The position numbers and the translations under genes were made by a program. Below the pieces are notes generated by a model. That model was not told where the DNA came from, did no database searches, and worked only from the letters and a program-made list of their open reading frames with translations. A stretch of 64,000 nucleotides of DNA, taken from the NCBI RefSeq assembly GCF_015832195.1, contig NC_052046.1, forward strand, positions 47,626,473 to 47,690,472. Direction: 5' to 3'. Of this stretch, positions 26,474 to 37,246 are shown piece after piece. The stretch is from Motacilla alba alba (Eukaryota > Chordata > Aves > Passeriformes > Motacillidae). Within the stretch, counting starts at the first letter, position 1, and every line of letters begins with the position of its first letter.

Positions 26474-26490
26474 TGACGTCAGCTGACTAA
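26474..26490. promoter_or_regulatory. CRE / MARE-like site with E-box and AP-1-like half site
   Basis: TGACGTCA at 26474-26481 is a perfect cAMP-response element. With its flanks (CCTGACGTCAGC) it also approaches the CRE-type Maf recognition element. CAGCTG (E-box, 26480-26485) and TGACTAA (AP-1-like, 26484-26490) overlap it. The cluster lies about 160 bases from the X-box, which suggests one compact regulatory module. Function is unproven. Confidence 0.45.
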
Positions 26491-27324
26491 CCTCTGGTTT
26501 TATGCTGGTGAGAGAAAAGGGAAGTAAAAATCTATGCACACATTGGTATAACTTAACTGGTAGTTGTTGATGCAGAATTTGATAATGTTTTCAAATTACA
26601 CACAGAAGGCTTGGATGCATAAAGAACAGAACTCTCATTTAGTTTAAAAGATTTAATCTTGTAACTCTTGGACAAAATACTTCCTCTAAAGTCTTAGAAT
26701 ATTTTCCTTACTGCCATTTTTTTACTGATATTTTGCATCATGAGCTGGAAAAGCTGAGAATAGGAAAAAAAATGTAAGAAATACTTTGCTTGGATTTTTA
26801 TATCAACTCTAATTAAACAAGAGAGTGTCCTCAACATGTGAGAGGTTCTGAGAAAAAAACCTAAGCACAGAATCTCTTTGAACTTTGTAATACTTTAATC
26901 AGGATTTCAGTTTCAGAACAGGCAACTGCTGAATTTGTAATGGGATGAGCCAATGTTTCACACTCAAAGGTTCTCAAACTTTTATAAATTCAGCTCTTCA
27001 TTTTTATACAAACCCATATTTGATAAAAAAACCACCATTAGTATTTAGTACAATTCTAATACCAAGAAAATGCAATTCTAATACAAAAAAATAATTCCAA
27101 TGTCAGTTGTCTTTTCTATCCTGTGCAAACAAGCTCCATTTTATGTCTAAATGTGCTGTTTGAAAAATATGTTTGAAAAATATCTCAATTATTATAATGG
27201 TAACATTCATGTTTTTCAGAGAGTTAATTTCTCAAAAATCTGAATAATAGGCAAACTCTGGTTGTTTACGATTTGTTCCTGAGGAAGTCTGAAGCTTGCC
27301 ATGACTCTTATGTAAAGCATGTTA

Positions 27325-27770
27325 TAGATGCATAACATCATTTAGGTTGGAAAAAAGCCTTATGAGTCCAACCATGAACTCAACACTGCCAAGTTCATCC
27401 TTTACTGTGCCCCCAAATGCAACATCTACATGTCTTTTAATCACCTGCAGGGATGGTAGTTCCAAAGCTTCCCAGGCAGCACGTTGCACTGCTTGATAAC
27501 TATTTTGGTAAATAAATTTTTCCAAATACCCAATCTGAACCTTCTCTGGTACAACCTGAATAATTTCATCTCATCCTGTCCCTTGTTACTTGGGAGAAGA
27601 GACTGGCCCCCACCTTACCGCAATCTTCTTTCAAGCAGTTGTAGATAGCAATAAGGATTCCCTTGAGTCTCCTTTTCTCCAGGTTAAACAATCCCAGCTC
27701 CCTCTGCCACTCATCATAAGACCCATGCTCCAAACTCCCCACCACCTTTGTTGCTGTTCTTCAGACACAC
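27325..27770 (-). mobile_element. CR1 LINE 3' fragment
   Basis: Minus-oriented CR1 with its 3' end at the left. It begins with a degenerate tail and TTTAGGTTGGAAAAAAGCCT, followed by the usual CR1 3' text (GAGTCCAACCATGAACTC and onward, CAGGGATGGTAGTTCCAA, then CTTCCCAGGCAGC). It runs through CTTTTCTCCAGGTTAAACAA and CCCAGCTCCCTC to about 27770. It is 5'-truncated, and many substitutions indicate age. Open frames through it are not functional. Confidence 0.9.
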
Positions 27771-30328
27771 AAATATATTGCTGTCCTTTTCCTCATTTCC
27801 TGCTTTCTTTGTCTGACTTATTTAAGCAAGCCAGCAAGAATCCCTTTTTTAATAGCATTTTACAGCATAACATTATTTTTTATGCTTGTCATATTCGTAA
27901 GAATACAGACTGCAAATGCATACTGAGTTTTTAGATTTTTATGAATACAATGTTTCAAAATTGCACTGATTTTGATTAGAAGGCAGTTATACCTTGAGAG
28001 ATTTTTTTTCCCTTTCTCACACAGACTTTCAAAATGTTAGCAATAAAAATCTGTTGTGTTTCTTCTCAAACAGCTGGCATACCAAGGAGTGTTGCCCCTT
28101 TTCCATTACTAGTAAAGAGAAAGCAAATTCGGGTTGCAACTGAGGCCCTTACAGTCAGTGACTCTTCTGTCCTAGTTTTAAGCCAAAAACGCATTCAGAA
28201 GTTCAAAATACTAGGCTTTTGTGACCTTCACTTGTGAGTTTCTGAATGAAATTCAAGGTACTGGCTTGACATTTACATTGTGCATGGCATGTAGACTGTA
28301 CCTTCTTAAAAATACCTCTCCAAGTTTCTGCATGTGGATTTGTTTAAACTGAAGGAAGGAAAAGGCATTTTTGTAGCCCTCAGTTTTGAGATTTTTTTTT
28401 ATTTGTAACTTAGAGTAATGATCTGTTAATGTCCTAGATACTTTGAAAAGAAGATTTTTGTATTTTTTGTAGTTTTCACTATACTTATGTTTAAAAATTG
28501 AATGTCAGCCTCTTCTGTGGAACAAGGGAGAATATTTACTGTTAGAAATTTTTTGACAGTGCTATAAAGCCCCATTTCAACACTTCTGTCTTGTTCTGCT
28601 GTGTTAATTAGATAGACCATCTGCTAATGATCTTCAGCTTGTATTATGATAACACTGAATTTTGAATTTTCATGCATTGGCATGTGCATTCACACCCTGT
28701 CTGGTACTCCAGCAATGTCTGCTCTGATCCCTGTTGTGTGTCACTGAAAGTTTCCTCTGAGGTCTTCCCTTAATTTCCTTCTTCCTTAATCATTACTTAA
28801 TAACAGGAAAAAAAAAATCGTATTTAATTTTTTTTACAAATTCTGCCAATAAGCAAAAAAATGTCAAAGTACTCCCTGTTAACTCAATTAGATACTGCGG
28901 TGTTCTTTTCAGGGCACAAGTGTTAATTTATTGTGCTCAATAGCAATGGTCAATAGGGGGTATATAAAAGACCCTGATTTTGAACTTTGTTGAAGTTAAT
29001 AGGATTGTGTATTGGGGGAATGTTATGTGATCTTTGAGAGTCCTTCCTACAGCATGAAACATGGCAAACTCTTTTGATCAGACCCCATCAGGCTTCAGTC
29101 ACAGTACCTGTGATACAAAGAAGACTCGATGCCTGTGATGTGCTCCATGTTCTGCACATAAATCTGGAGTGCTACTTATATTCTGAGGTGTAGAATCACA
29201 GGAAGAAGTTTATTTGTATGCTTGATTTTGTGAGAATAATAAAAATTTTTAGGATGTGACAAAGAAAAAATGTCTTTACCCAGAAGCTCTGTGAAATCTT
29301 ATATATTTGACTTGGAGATGCAAGTTTGAAATCTAAAAACACCTAAAGGACATTATATAAGAGTCCAACTGCCATTCTACTGCAATTCCAATTTCCAGTC
29401 TAGGAAACAACATAATGGTCTCTTTGTCCTTCAGCTCTTTCATTGCTCCTGCAGCTCTTGTATAAATGAGGCTTAAGTTTATAAAAGCTTTTTATAAAAG
29501 CCTATTAAACTCCCTAAACCACTGGGAGTGTTTTTGTGGTTTTTTTTTTGTTTGTTTGTTTGCTTGTTTTTGTTTGTGTTTTCCCCACCCCCCCACCCAC
29601 ATCCCTGTAAAATATTTTCCTTGTATGACCTCTAAGGTGTTTGGAAGAGAACTAAGAGGTTTCTTTAACAGAAGCCATATTAAAGCAAAGATCATTATAT
29701 CTGTTCAGGTATCAGTTTTTCCAAAATGCATTGTCTAAGGAATCAAAGAAAGTGAACATTAAGTTCTTATTTGGCTTATCGGCTACAATAATCAGAATCA
29801 AATTACTGTCAGTACACTGCACACTTTTATTTTTCAAATGTAGCTCATATTTTCCTGTTCATCTGTTTCATACAGCTTGCTCTTTAGCTTGTTGCAGGCA
29901 CTTTCCAGGAGAAATTGTAATTGTGGTGTTATTAATAAATTCCTGTATTGTTTCTTGGCCATTGTATAAACTTAATTAAAATTTTCAGCAAATATTCACC
30001 TGATGCTTTTCATTAAGCAACCTGGGAATCACGTATTTACAGGAACATAATGTCCTGATGGAAAGGCTGACAGCATAGATCATTGTAGCTTTTTGTCTTC
30101 CATTTTAAATAATAAATTTTATGTCTTCAGTGCTCATTCCTTTTTATTAATATCATCACCATCTTAAAAAAAATCTTACTTAATCTCCAAACGGTACCAG
30201 TATCTGTATTGTATTGTAACTTAAAAACAATTAAGTATGATTGTAATGACACCACCCAAATACAGTCTTTTCTTCTAATATGCCTTAATTTTCATTTGAA
30301 ACTCTTATTTATATAGAACATGGGACAT
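27771..30328. other. Unique DNA
   Basis: No gene recognised. A T/G-rich run with (TTTG)n units lies at 29541-29580, followed by a C-rich stretch to about 29600. The right part (29890-30120) looks like ordinary unique sequence with homeobox-type TTAATTAA words. Confidence 0.55.
29541..29600 (+). repeat. (TTTG)n low-complexity run plus C-rich tail
   Basis: T-rich sequence with repeated GTTT units, then a stretch with runs of four and seven C around 29582-29600. Frames on either strand through it are artefacts of composition. Confidence 0.85.
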
Positions 30329-30921
30329 TGTACTGATTGGGGTACAGTGGGGTTTTGCATTAATTTTCTTCACAGTGGCTTGTATGGGCAGTGTGTTGCA
30401 TTATGGTAACACAGGGATGATAATGTAGAGAGGATTTTTTTTCTTCTGATCAGGACTTACACAGAGTCAAGGCTTTTTCTGCTTTTTGCACTGTCACAAC
30501 AGCAAGGAGGTCAGGGGTGCCTGGGAGGATGGGAGGAGACACAGATGGGACAGGTGAGCCAAACAGAGCAAGGGGGTGTTTCCGATCATCAAGTTCAGTA
30601 TGTGAAATGGGGGGAAGAAGGAAGAAGGGGGGTGACATTTGGAGTGATGGAATTTGTCTTCCCAAGTCATTATTACTTGTGGTGGGGCCCTGCTGTCCTG
30701 AAGACAGCTGAACACCTAACTGCCCATGGGAAGCAGAAAATGAGTTCTTTGTTTCAGTTTGTTTGCGTGTGTGGCCTTTGCTTTCCCTATAAAACTGTCC
30801 TTCTGTCAACCCATGAGTTTTCTGGCTTTTACCCTTCCAGTTCTCTCCCCAGTCCTTCTGGCTGGGGAGTGAGTGAGCAACTGGGTGGGGCTTGGCTACT
30901 GGCTAGGTTTAAACCATGACA
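30329..30921 (+). mobile_element. Endogenous retrovirus solo LTR, plus orientation
   Basis: Nearly complete LTR of a type common in songbird genomes, about 593 bases, from TGTACTG to ACCATGACA. Recognisable parts in order are TTAATTTTCTTCACAGTG (30360 on), CTTACACAGAGTCAAGGC (about 30456), GGGGGGAAGAAGGAAGAAGG and CCCATGGGAAGCAGAAAATG (about 30724). CTATAAAACTGTC (30788 on) follows where the family has its ATTAAA polyadenylation signal. The end is GAGTGAGTGAGCAACTGGGT and GGTTTAAACCATGACA. The TATA region (near 30598, GTATGTGAAA) is decayed. No matching target duplication remains and no internal genes adjoin it, so it is an old solo LTR. Confidence 0.82.
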
Positions 30922-33160
30922 GTAGTTTTTTCCAGCTTCCTTGTTGAAGGAAAATTAAGATATTATAACATTAGCTAGCCAGAAAGGCTTGCTTTATTGG
31001 GTTGTAGCAATCAATCCCCTGCATCAGGCTATCTAATTCAAAAAGGTATTCAAAATCCTTGAACTCTTCCATGTCCATGTTTTTGGCACTGAAGTTCAAG
31101 GTTTTAAAAGGGACTGGAGCTTGGTGAATGTTCTTCAAGCTACCCTTGCTGTCATAGCAACCCACAAACTTCATGGAGGGACCGAGTGAGATATTCTTCA
31201 CTTAAAACAAATGAAGAAAAGATTGTAAAGGCAACATATATTTTATACAAGAAAATTGCTTAAGAAAGATTAGCATCTTTCTTGAAACTGAGGATGGTTT
31301 CTTTTAAAGTCTTTATATTTTGGGTTGAATATAGATGCTTACAAAAAAAAAAAAGAATGTATTTTGGGGCTGGCCTATCATCACATATTTCTGAAGTGTT
31401 AGTTTGTGACTTTCCCATTTTTTCATCCTGTAGAATGTAAATGATTTTAGAGTAGAAATCTGAAGCACTTATTCTCATTTCTTCACTATTTACTTACTCA
31501 TGTGATACATGAGACAGTCCTTAACTTTTTAAAGTCACTTGCAAAGACAAAATAGAATAGCTTATGAATCTTAGGAACTCTGAAGAAGAAAAAACCCAAT
31601 ATCTGCTGCACAGATGGACTGAGTTGTTTGACTTCATGATGAGTAAAATAAAGTGTCAGTAAGGGCACTTCTTAGATGGTGTTCAAGACACACATAATTT
31701 GAGTAGCAGATTCCCAAAAGGGTCCATACAACCCAAATCATTTAGGTTAAGATCAAGTCCACTGTGGAAAGTAAAATTATATGCTTTTCATGTAGGCTAG
31801 TTTAAATGACAAATTTATTTTAATAAGCTAAAAATGTTTAACACCAAGTTAGTTTTGTAGCTGACAAGCAATGAAAACCAGTATTTTCCTTTTGTTTTCT
31901 CTCCTGGAATACACCAATTATGTCACGATTCTATGACAAAATATCTGCCATTGAAATGGAAAATGCAAAGCAGCAGCATAATTACTGACTTAATAAGTTG
32001 TTTATACGGATGCTGTCAAAGGAGAAGTGTTATATGGCTTTGGTTATGGAGATCTGCAGCATATTGTGAAAGTTATTGTTAGTCTATCAAACCAAATTCA
32101 TCACACTGATTTGGATGGATGATCCATCATAAGGACAGGGTCATGAGAAAATGGCTTAGATACCTTGAGTAAGAGACTGCAGATTGCTATTCTAGAATTT
32201 TAACAATTATTTTGGTGTTTCAGTTTTTAGCAATAAAATTGGTTTTACAGTGCATGTGTTCTGCTGTGTGCAAGATGAAAATCAGTTTGATATTTAAGGA
32301 ATACTAATTTAATCCAATAGTTTTTCTTCATTGGATGTAATAGATTTGTCTTTCCACACAATTTCTACAAGTCAACAGAATTGATTTTCCACACGAAAAA
32401 ATTGCAAATAAAATTACTGTATATAACAACTTTGTTCTTTTAAAGTATAGGGGTGCATAGGCAGATGACAAATAGTCGACAGTGTTTTCAAAAGTACATC
32501 TTGAGAAAGCTAATGAGAACAGGACTAAAAATTAAGTGCCAGCAGCTCTCTCTTGAATAATACTCTGCGAACTACTTTTTACAAACTCAGCTTCTGGGTG
32601 AAGCTGGCTGAGCAGATCACTTGTTAAGGTGGCAAACTGCTCCATTTTAGGCTAATTTGAGCTATTGACAACAACTGTATGAAAGAGAATGCATTTATAG
32701 AAAATCCTTACATTTCATGTTCTCTGAAGAACTTTGCAAAACTGTTGATTTGTTAGCTGCAGTACAAACTCTTCTGGCAAGTGCCACTGCAGAAGTCTCC
32801 CTGCAGCGTAAAGCACTAATGCCCTTATTTGTAAGAAAACCTTGTGCAAGACTGTTCATTAGAAAACAGTAAGATTCCTTTCCTTGTTTGGATAACTGTT
32901 GAAATAATTCCTTCAGATCTAGAGTGTATCATTGTACGGCATTTCTGAACATACCTACATAGTTCTGTTTTCGGATTGATGGTATGGAATGTATGGACAA
33001 ACCCGGAATGTATGTAGGGACAAGTATGTTTGCAGTATGCTGAAAAAAAGGACTCTTGGATATTTTCAGGCTTCATCTTTTTCCTTCAGCATTTTCTTAA
33101 ACATGGGGATGCCCTGGATTGCCAAGCAAATTGTATTCTATTTGCCATCTGTATATCAGT
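30922..33160. other. Unique AT-rich DNA
   Basis: No gene recognised. A 30-base CR1-tip-like match near 31735-31765 is too short to call. Frames are at most about 83 codons. Confidence 0.55.
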
Positions 33161-33754
33161 TGTCTTCTGTTAAGTGGACAGTTTTCCTTATCTCTTCCAC
33201 AATCACACCTCCCTCCAGGGAGACATCTGCTTATAACAGGCCATTGAATGTCACTGCATGACTGACAAGAACTATAGCATTCCATTGTGAGATGCTCCAC
33301 CCAGAGGGAAGAGCTGAGCATTCCTACCTAAAATATAGTCTGGAGATTCTGGAACACCAGCACGGTTTCTCCACTGGATTTCCCAGAGGAACAGCTGCCT
33401 CTTCCACTGGATATTCACAGGAAGACTTTTCTACAGGACTCCTGCTACAACACATCCACACCTGACACTCCAGGAGGACTGTAGCCACAATTCCAATTGG
33501 ACTGCTACCAACACCCTGACGAACAGGGTGTCAGGCTGTGTTCTGACTCAGTGTTGTTTTAGTTTACTGCATTGTTTATTTAATCTTTTTATTTTCTTCC
33601 TTATTAAAGAACTGTTGTTTCTGCTCCCATGTTTTTGCCTGAGAGCCCCTTAATTTAAAATTTATAGCCATTTGGAGGGAGGGAGTTTACATTTTCCATT
33701 TCAGGGGAGGCTCCTGCCTTCCTTAGCAGACACGTGCCCTTTGAAACCAAGACA
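33161..33754 (+). mobile_element. Endogenous retrovirus solo LTR, plus orientation
   Basis: About 594 bases bounded by inverted termini TGTCTT (33161-33166) and AAGACA (33749-33754). The interior matches a familiar songbird LTR family: a run of CACCTCCCTCCAGGGAGACA, GAGATGCTCCACCCAGAGGG, repeated CCACTGGAT phrases, and CAACACCCTGACGAACAGGG. A weak TATA equivalent (CTAAAATATAG) lies at about 33328, and ATTAAA lies at 33603-33608. Then come CTGCTCCCATGTTTTTGCCT and GGAGGGAGGGAGTTTAC. No flanking duplication is visible. The 5' boundary may instead be TGTTAAG at 33169. No internal retroviral genes adjoin it. Confidence 0.8.
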
Positions 33755-36691
33755 GGGGAAGAATGTGAAAAGTCTGAAAAAGACAGTTTTCTAACCCACG
33801 AGCTAATTCAAGTGTGTTACATTCTGTCTTTCTAGCATTTTGCAGTGAGGATGTGGGCTCAGAATAAAAGTTTGCAAATTATGTTTATTTTTCGACCTTG
33901 AAACTCCAAAGGTGTCAAAATGTTGAGATGGGTGGACTGATCTTTTGGCAAATAATGGGCCAGTTCTGTAGACTTGCAGACATATCATAAAGCAAATGGT
34001 AGCACCTGTCAAGATGAAAAAAATCACATGGAAAGTACTGTTACAAAATTTTCGGGGTTGTTAGGAAATAAATGCTCTCAGTCCACCCCAGAAAAAACAG
34101 ACATGCAGTGAGTAAATCTGTATTTTTACTACTTCCAGGTGAGAGAGAAATAAGAAGAAACTGTTAATTTCTTGTAGGAAGTTTATTATATCTACTGTTA
34201 AGACCCAGTGGATTTCTGTGTCTTCAAAGAAAATATAATGTGAAGGAGTAGAAAAATTTAGAAATGCAATGGCATATCCAGAAAAACATTCTCTGCTTCA
34301 TAGACTTGACTGAGATATCTAGGTAAAACCCAAAACAAACAAACAAACAAAAAAAAAACCCCAAAAAACCACAAAAATGGAGAGCAAAAATTCAAAAATT
34401 CAAAAGAGCATTCTACCATGGCAATTCTTTCAGGAATATGCAAGGAGCTAGTTGACATTTGCATTGTGTTCTGCAATAGAGGAAATAAAACTGAGATCCC
34501 ATCTCCTGTCAAGAGTGGTTGACATTTGATGCATCAGTACAAAACTTTTTGGGAGATTTCTTTTTTCTTCTGGTTGTCTTTGGACAATCAAAGATATCGA
34601 CAACATGAGCCTGGTTGGGTATTATAAAAGAAGAAGATTGAGATTCTCTCAGCAGACAGCAGTAACAGCTTGACGTGTCCCATTTATTTCTCACTATGAA
34701 GATCTCCAAGCTTTGATGTCATCTTTGTGGGAATGGCTAGAAAACCACAGATGGATATGTGGAACTGAAACATTCAGCTATGCAATGGGTGAGCAGGAAA
34801 TAACAGGACAAGATTTTTACCAGCAGAAGTTAAAGGTTGATATTTTAGTTTTATTGTGCTGCAGTAAAAAATTGAATTTTCTTGGAAAGGGTAAAAAAAC
34901 CAGAATCTGGTTAGCTAGTATATTTTGCAACTGCATTTCACATTCATCAGACAGTCTCATCTGACTACCCAACCTTTCCCCAAATTCTGATCTCTCAGAA
35001 AGTTTTATTTAGAAATTTTCAACTTAAATACTTGCATCTTGCTTACTAAAAATAAGTTACTCTTGAGAAATTTACTTGGCTTTTATTTTAAAATAATAAA
35101 TACCCCCTTAGCTATTCAGATGAAATGAAATATTTGGATTTGAGTTAAACATGTTTCCTTCAGTTTTAAGACAATGTTTTCATCTGCCATGAAAGCATAC
35201 ATAATTTTGAAATTGCATACTAATAGATATTGTATTTTTAAAAAAAATGTGGTTTTTTTGGGTGCATCTATTTTAAGACAGTAGGTAATCTCACACTTCA
35301 TGTGCAATAAGTCAATTCTGTTCCTATCTACTGAAATAAATACCAAGAACATTTGTACAGGAGAAGCATGAAGGGACCAGTGTAGCTGGTCAAGTGTGGA
35401 ATTCACTGGGTGTGTTGATTAATTGATACATGCTCATATGTTACCACTGTGTAAGCAGAAACCTGTAAGTTTGTGGTGCTTGAACTGAGATTTATGATAT
35501 GTCTTATGAAGACCACAGATCAATAAACATAATTTAAACACATAGCATTTTAAAAGAGTATTTCTTTATGTCTCTTGAGATGATATTTTTGTTTCCCGGA
35601 ATACTGATTCTCTTCGAAGTGACTGCTTTAAACAAGGCCTTTCCCTTTTTAAGAGTACTGCATTTCAGAATGGTGCTGTTGTACTTTCATAATGACACGA
35701 GGCACCAGATTTCCTTTTAGTGCTCACACCTCATTGGGCTTGCTTTTGCCAGCAGAAACAAAAGGATTAGGGAATGATTTTAGAATTCATATGTAAAGAT
35801 TTTTAAAGGATCTCCTGGAAGCTTAAGTGAAGTTCTCTTTTTATAGAAATTAGCATACTGGATTTCATATATTTAATATATTTTTTAGTTTTTAAGCATT
35901 TTAATGTGTGTTATACAGACTTAAATTTTGAAGCCTAGTCAATTACCTTAATTTGCCTGCATACCGTTTATGAAAATATTTTGCTTTGTATATTTTATGC
36001 AGACTTCTGTGTGTTAACAGCAGTGTCCTGTGTAAACATTTTTTTTTTGTCTCAGTGTGAAACTAACTCTTCCTAGTTCCTTAAGCAGAGCAAATCAAGT
36101 GAGTTGAAAACCCTTACATGCTCTATGGAAGTCTGAAGGGCTAAATACAATAATAGGCTTTTACTTGTTTGGAAATTTTATTCAGTTTTTGGAAATTCAG
36201 TTTGGAGTTCCTGTAAAAGTCTTAAACCATTTGTTCTAGAGTCTGGGCATTCATCATTGCACTAAGGTACCTAAAAGCAGTCTTGCAAAGGATTATTAAT
36301 CAGCATTTCTCTATAACCTAGTGTTGAATGCTGACCCTGAGCTGTCACCAGGAGTTAGGATGTACCGCGGTATGATATGTCCTTAATTTAAGGATACTTA
36401 CTTTGTTTCTGCCTGGATAAAAGGACATTAAAATGGGTGAAATATGGATTCTAAGACAGAAAGGCTGGAAAATTAGAGGCTGATGCATACTTGCCTATTT
36501 TGAAAAGGTGGTGGGTTTTTACTTGATTATGCTGGAGTCAAAGAGTCTAAGAACAAGGCACTACAAATGCTACATAACACCCATGCAAACCAGTCAGAGA
36601 GTGACATAGTACTTAGAATCCAGAGCAAGCCACTGCATTTTTAGGAAGAAGCTGTTGATTTTTCCCCCTGCCTGCTTAAAATGGTATGTTT
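33755..36691. other. Unique AT-rich DNA
   Basis: No gene recognised. It contains a short CAAA-rich run at 34334-34372. The segment around 35560-35700 is ordinary unique DNA. Confidence 0.55.
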
Positions 36692-37246
36692 TGTTATGGT
36701 ATAACCACAGCCAACAACTAAGTACCTTACAGATGCTTCCTTACTGCCCCCAAACACACAGAGGGATGGGAAGGAGAGCCAGGAAAAACCCCAAACCCAT
36801 GGGGTTTAAATTAAATGAAATTAAAATAAAATATAATAATAATTCTGACAACAATACTAATAACATTGGGTTGAAAAGAAAGTCAACAGAGATAAATAAA
36901 ACCCAGGAAAGGCAAGTGATTTTCAATACAATTGTTAACCACCTACTGATTGAGGGCCAGACCAGCAGCAATGAGCAGCGCTCAGCCAACTGCCCCCAGT
37001 TTATAAACTGGGCATGATATCCCATGGTGGGAAATATCCCTTTGGCCAGTTTGGGTCAGCTGTCCTGGCTGTGATCCCTCTCAGCTTCTTGTGCACCTGC
37101 AAAGCCTTTGGCTTAGGGTAAGCACTACTTAGCAACAACCAAAACATCAGTGTGTTGTCAACATTATTCTCATACTGAATCCAAACAACAGCACTGCAAC
37201 AGCTACTGGGACAAAAATTAACTTTGTTCCAGCCAAAATCAGGACA
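36692..37246 (-). mobile_element. Endogenous retrovirus solo LTR, minus orientation
   Basis: A 555-base LTR of a very common bird family, read here in reverse. The left end TGTTATGGTATAACCACAGC corresponds to the LTR 3' end. The right end CAGCCAAAATCAGGACA corresponds to the reverse complement of the usual TGTCCTGGTTT start. Between them are CAGTTTATAAACTGGGCATG (TATA box), CCCTTTGGCCAGTTTGGGTC, CAGCTGTCCTGGCTGTG and AGCACTACTTAGCAACAACC. The TATA box sits in a perfect 18-base palindrome at 36995-37012. No target duplication is evident and no internal genes adjoin it. Divergence is moderate, and some A-rich expansion lies at 36810-36870. Confidence 0.88.

Larger units (their letters stand above)
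23001..27324. other. Unique AT-rich DNA
   Basis: No gene recognised. Open frames stay below about 105 codons and lack family motifs. A palindromic X-box and a CRE lie within it at 26300-26490 and are listed separately. Confidence 0.55.

Noticed and set aside
30450..30919. 119- and 124-codon overlapping frames on both strands
   Set aside because: They lie entirely in an endogenous retrovirus LTR, which does not encode protein there.
31735..31765. AATCATTTAGGTT...AAGATCAAGTCCAC resembling the CR1 3' tip
   Set aside because: Only about 30 bases with a gap. It could be a decayed tip but is too short to support.
36655..37025. 120-codon plus-strand and 94-codon minus-strand frames
   Set aside because: They lie within the LTR at 36692-37246.
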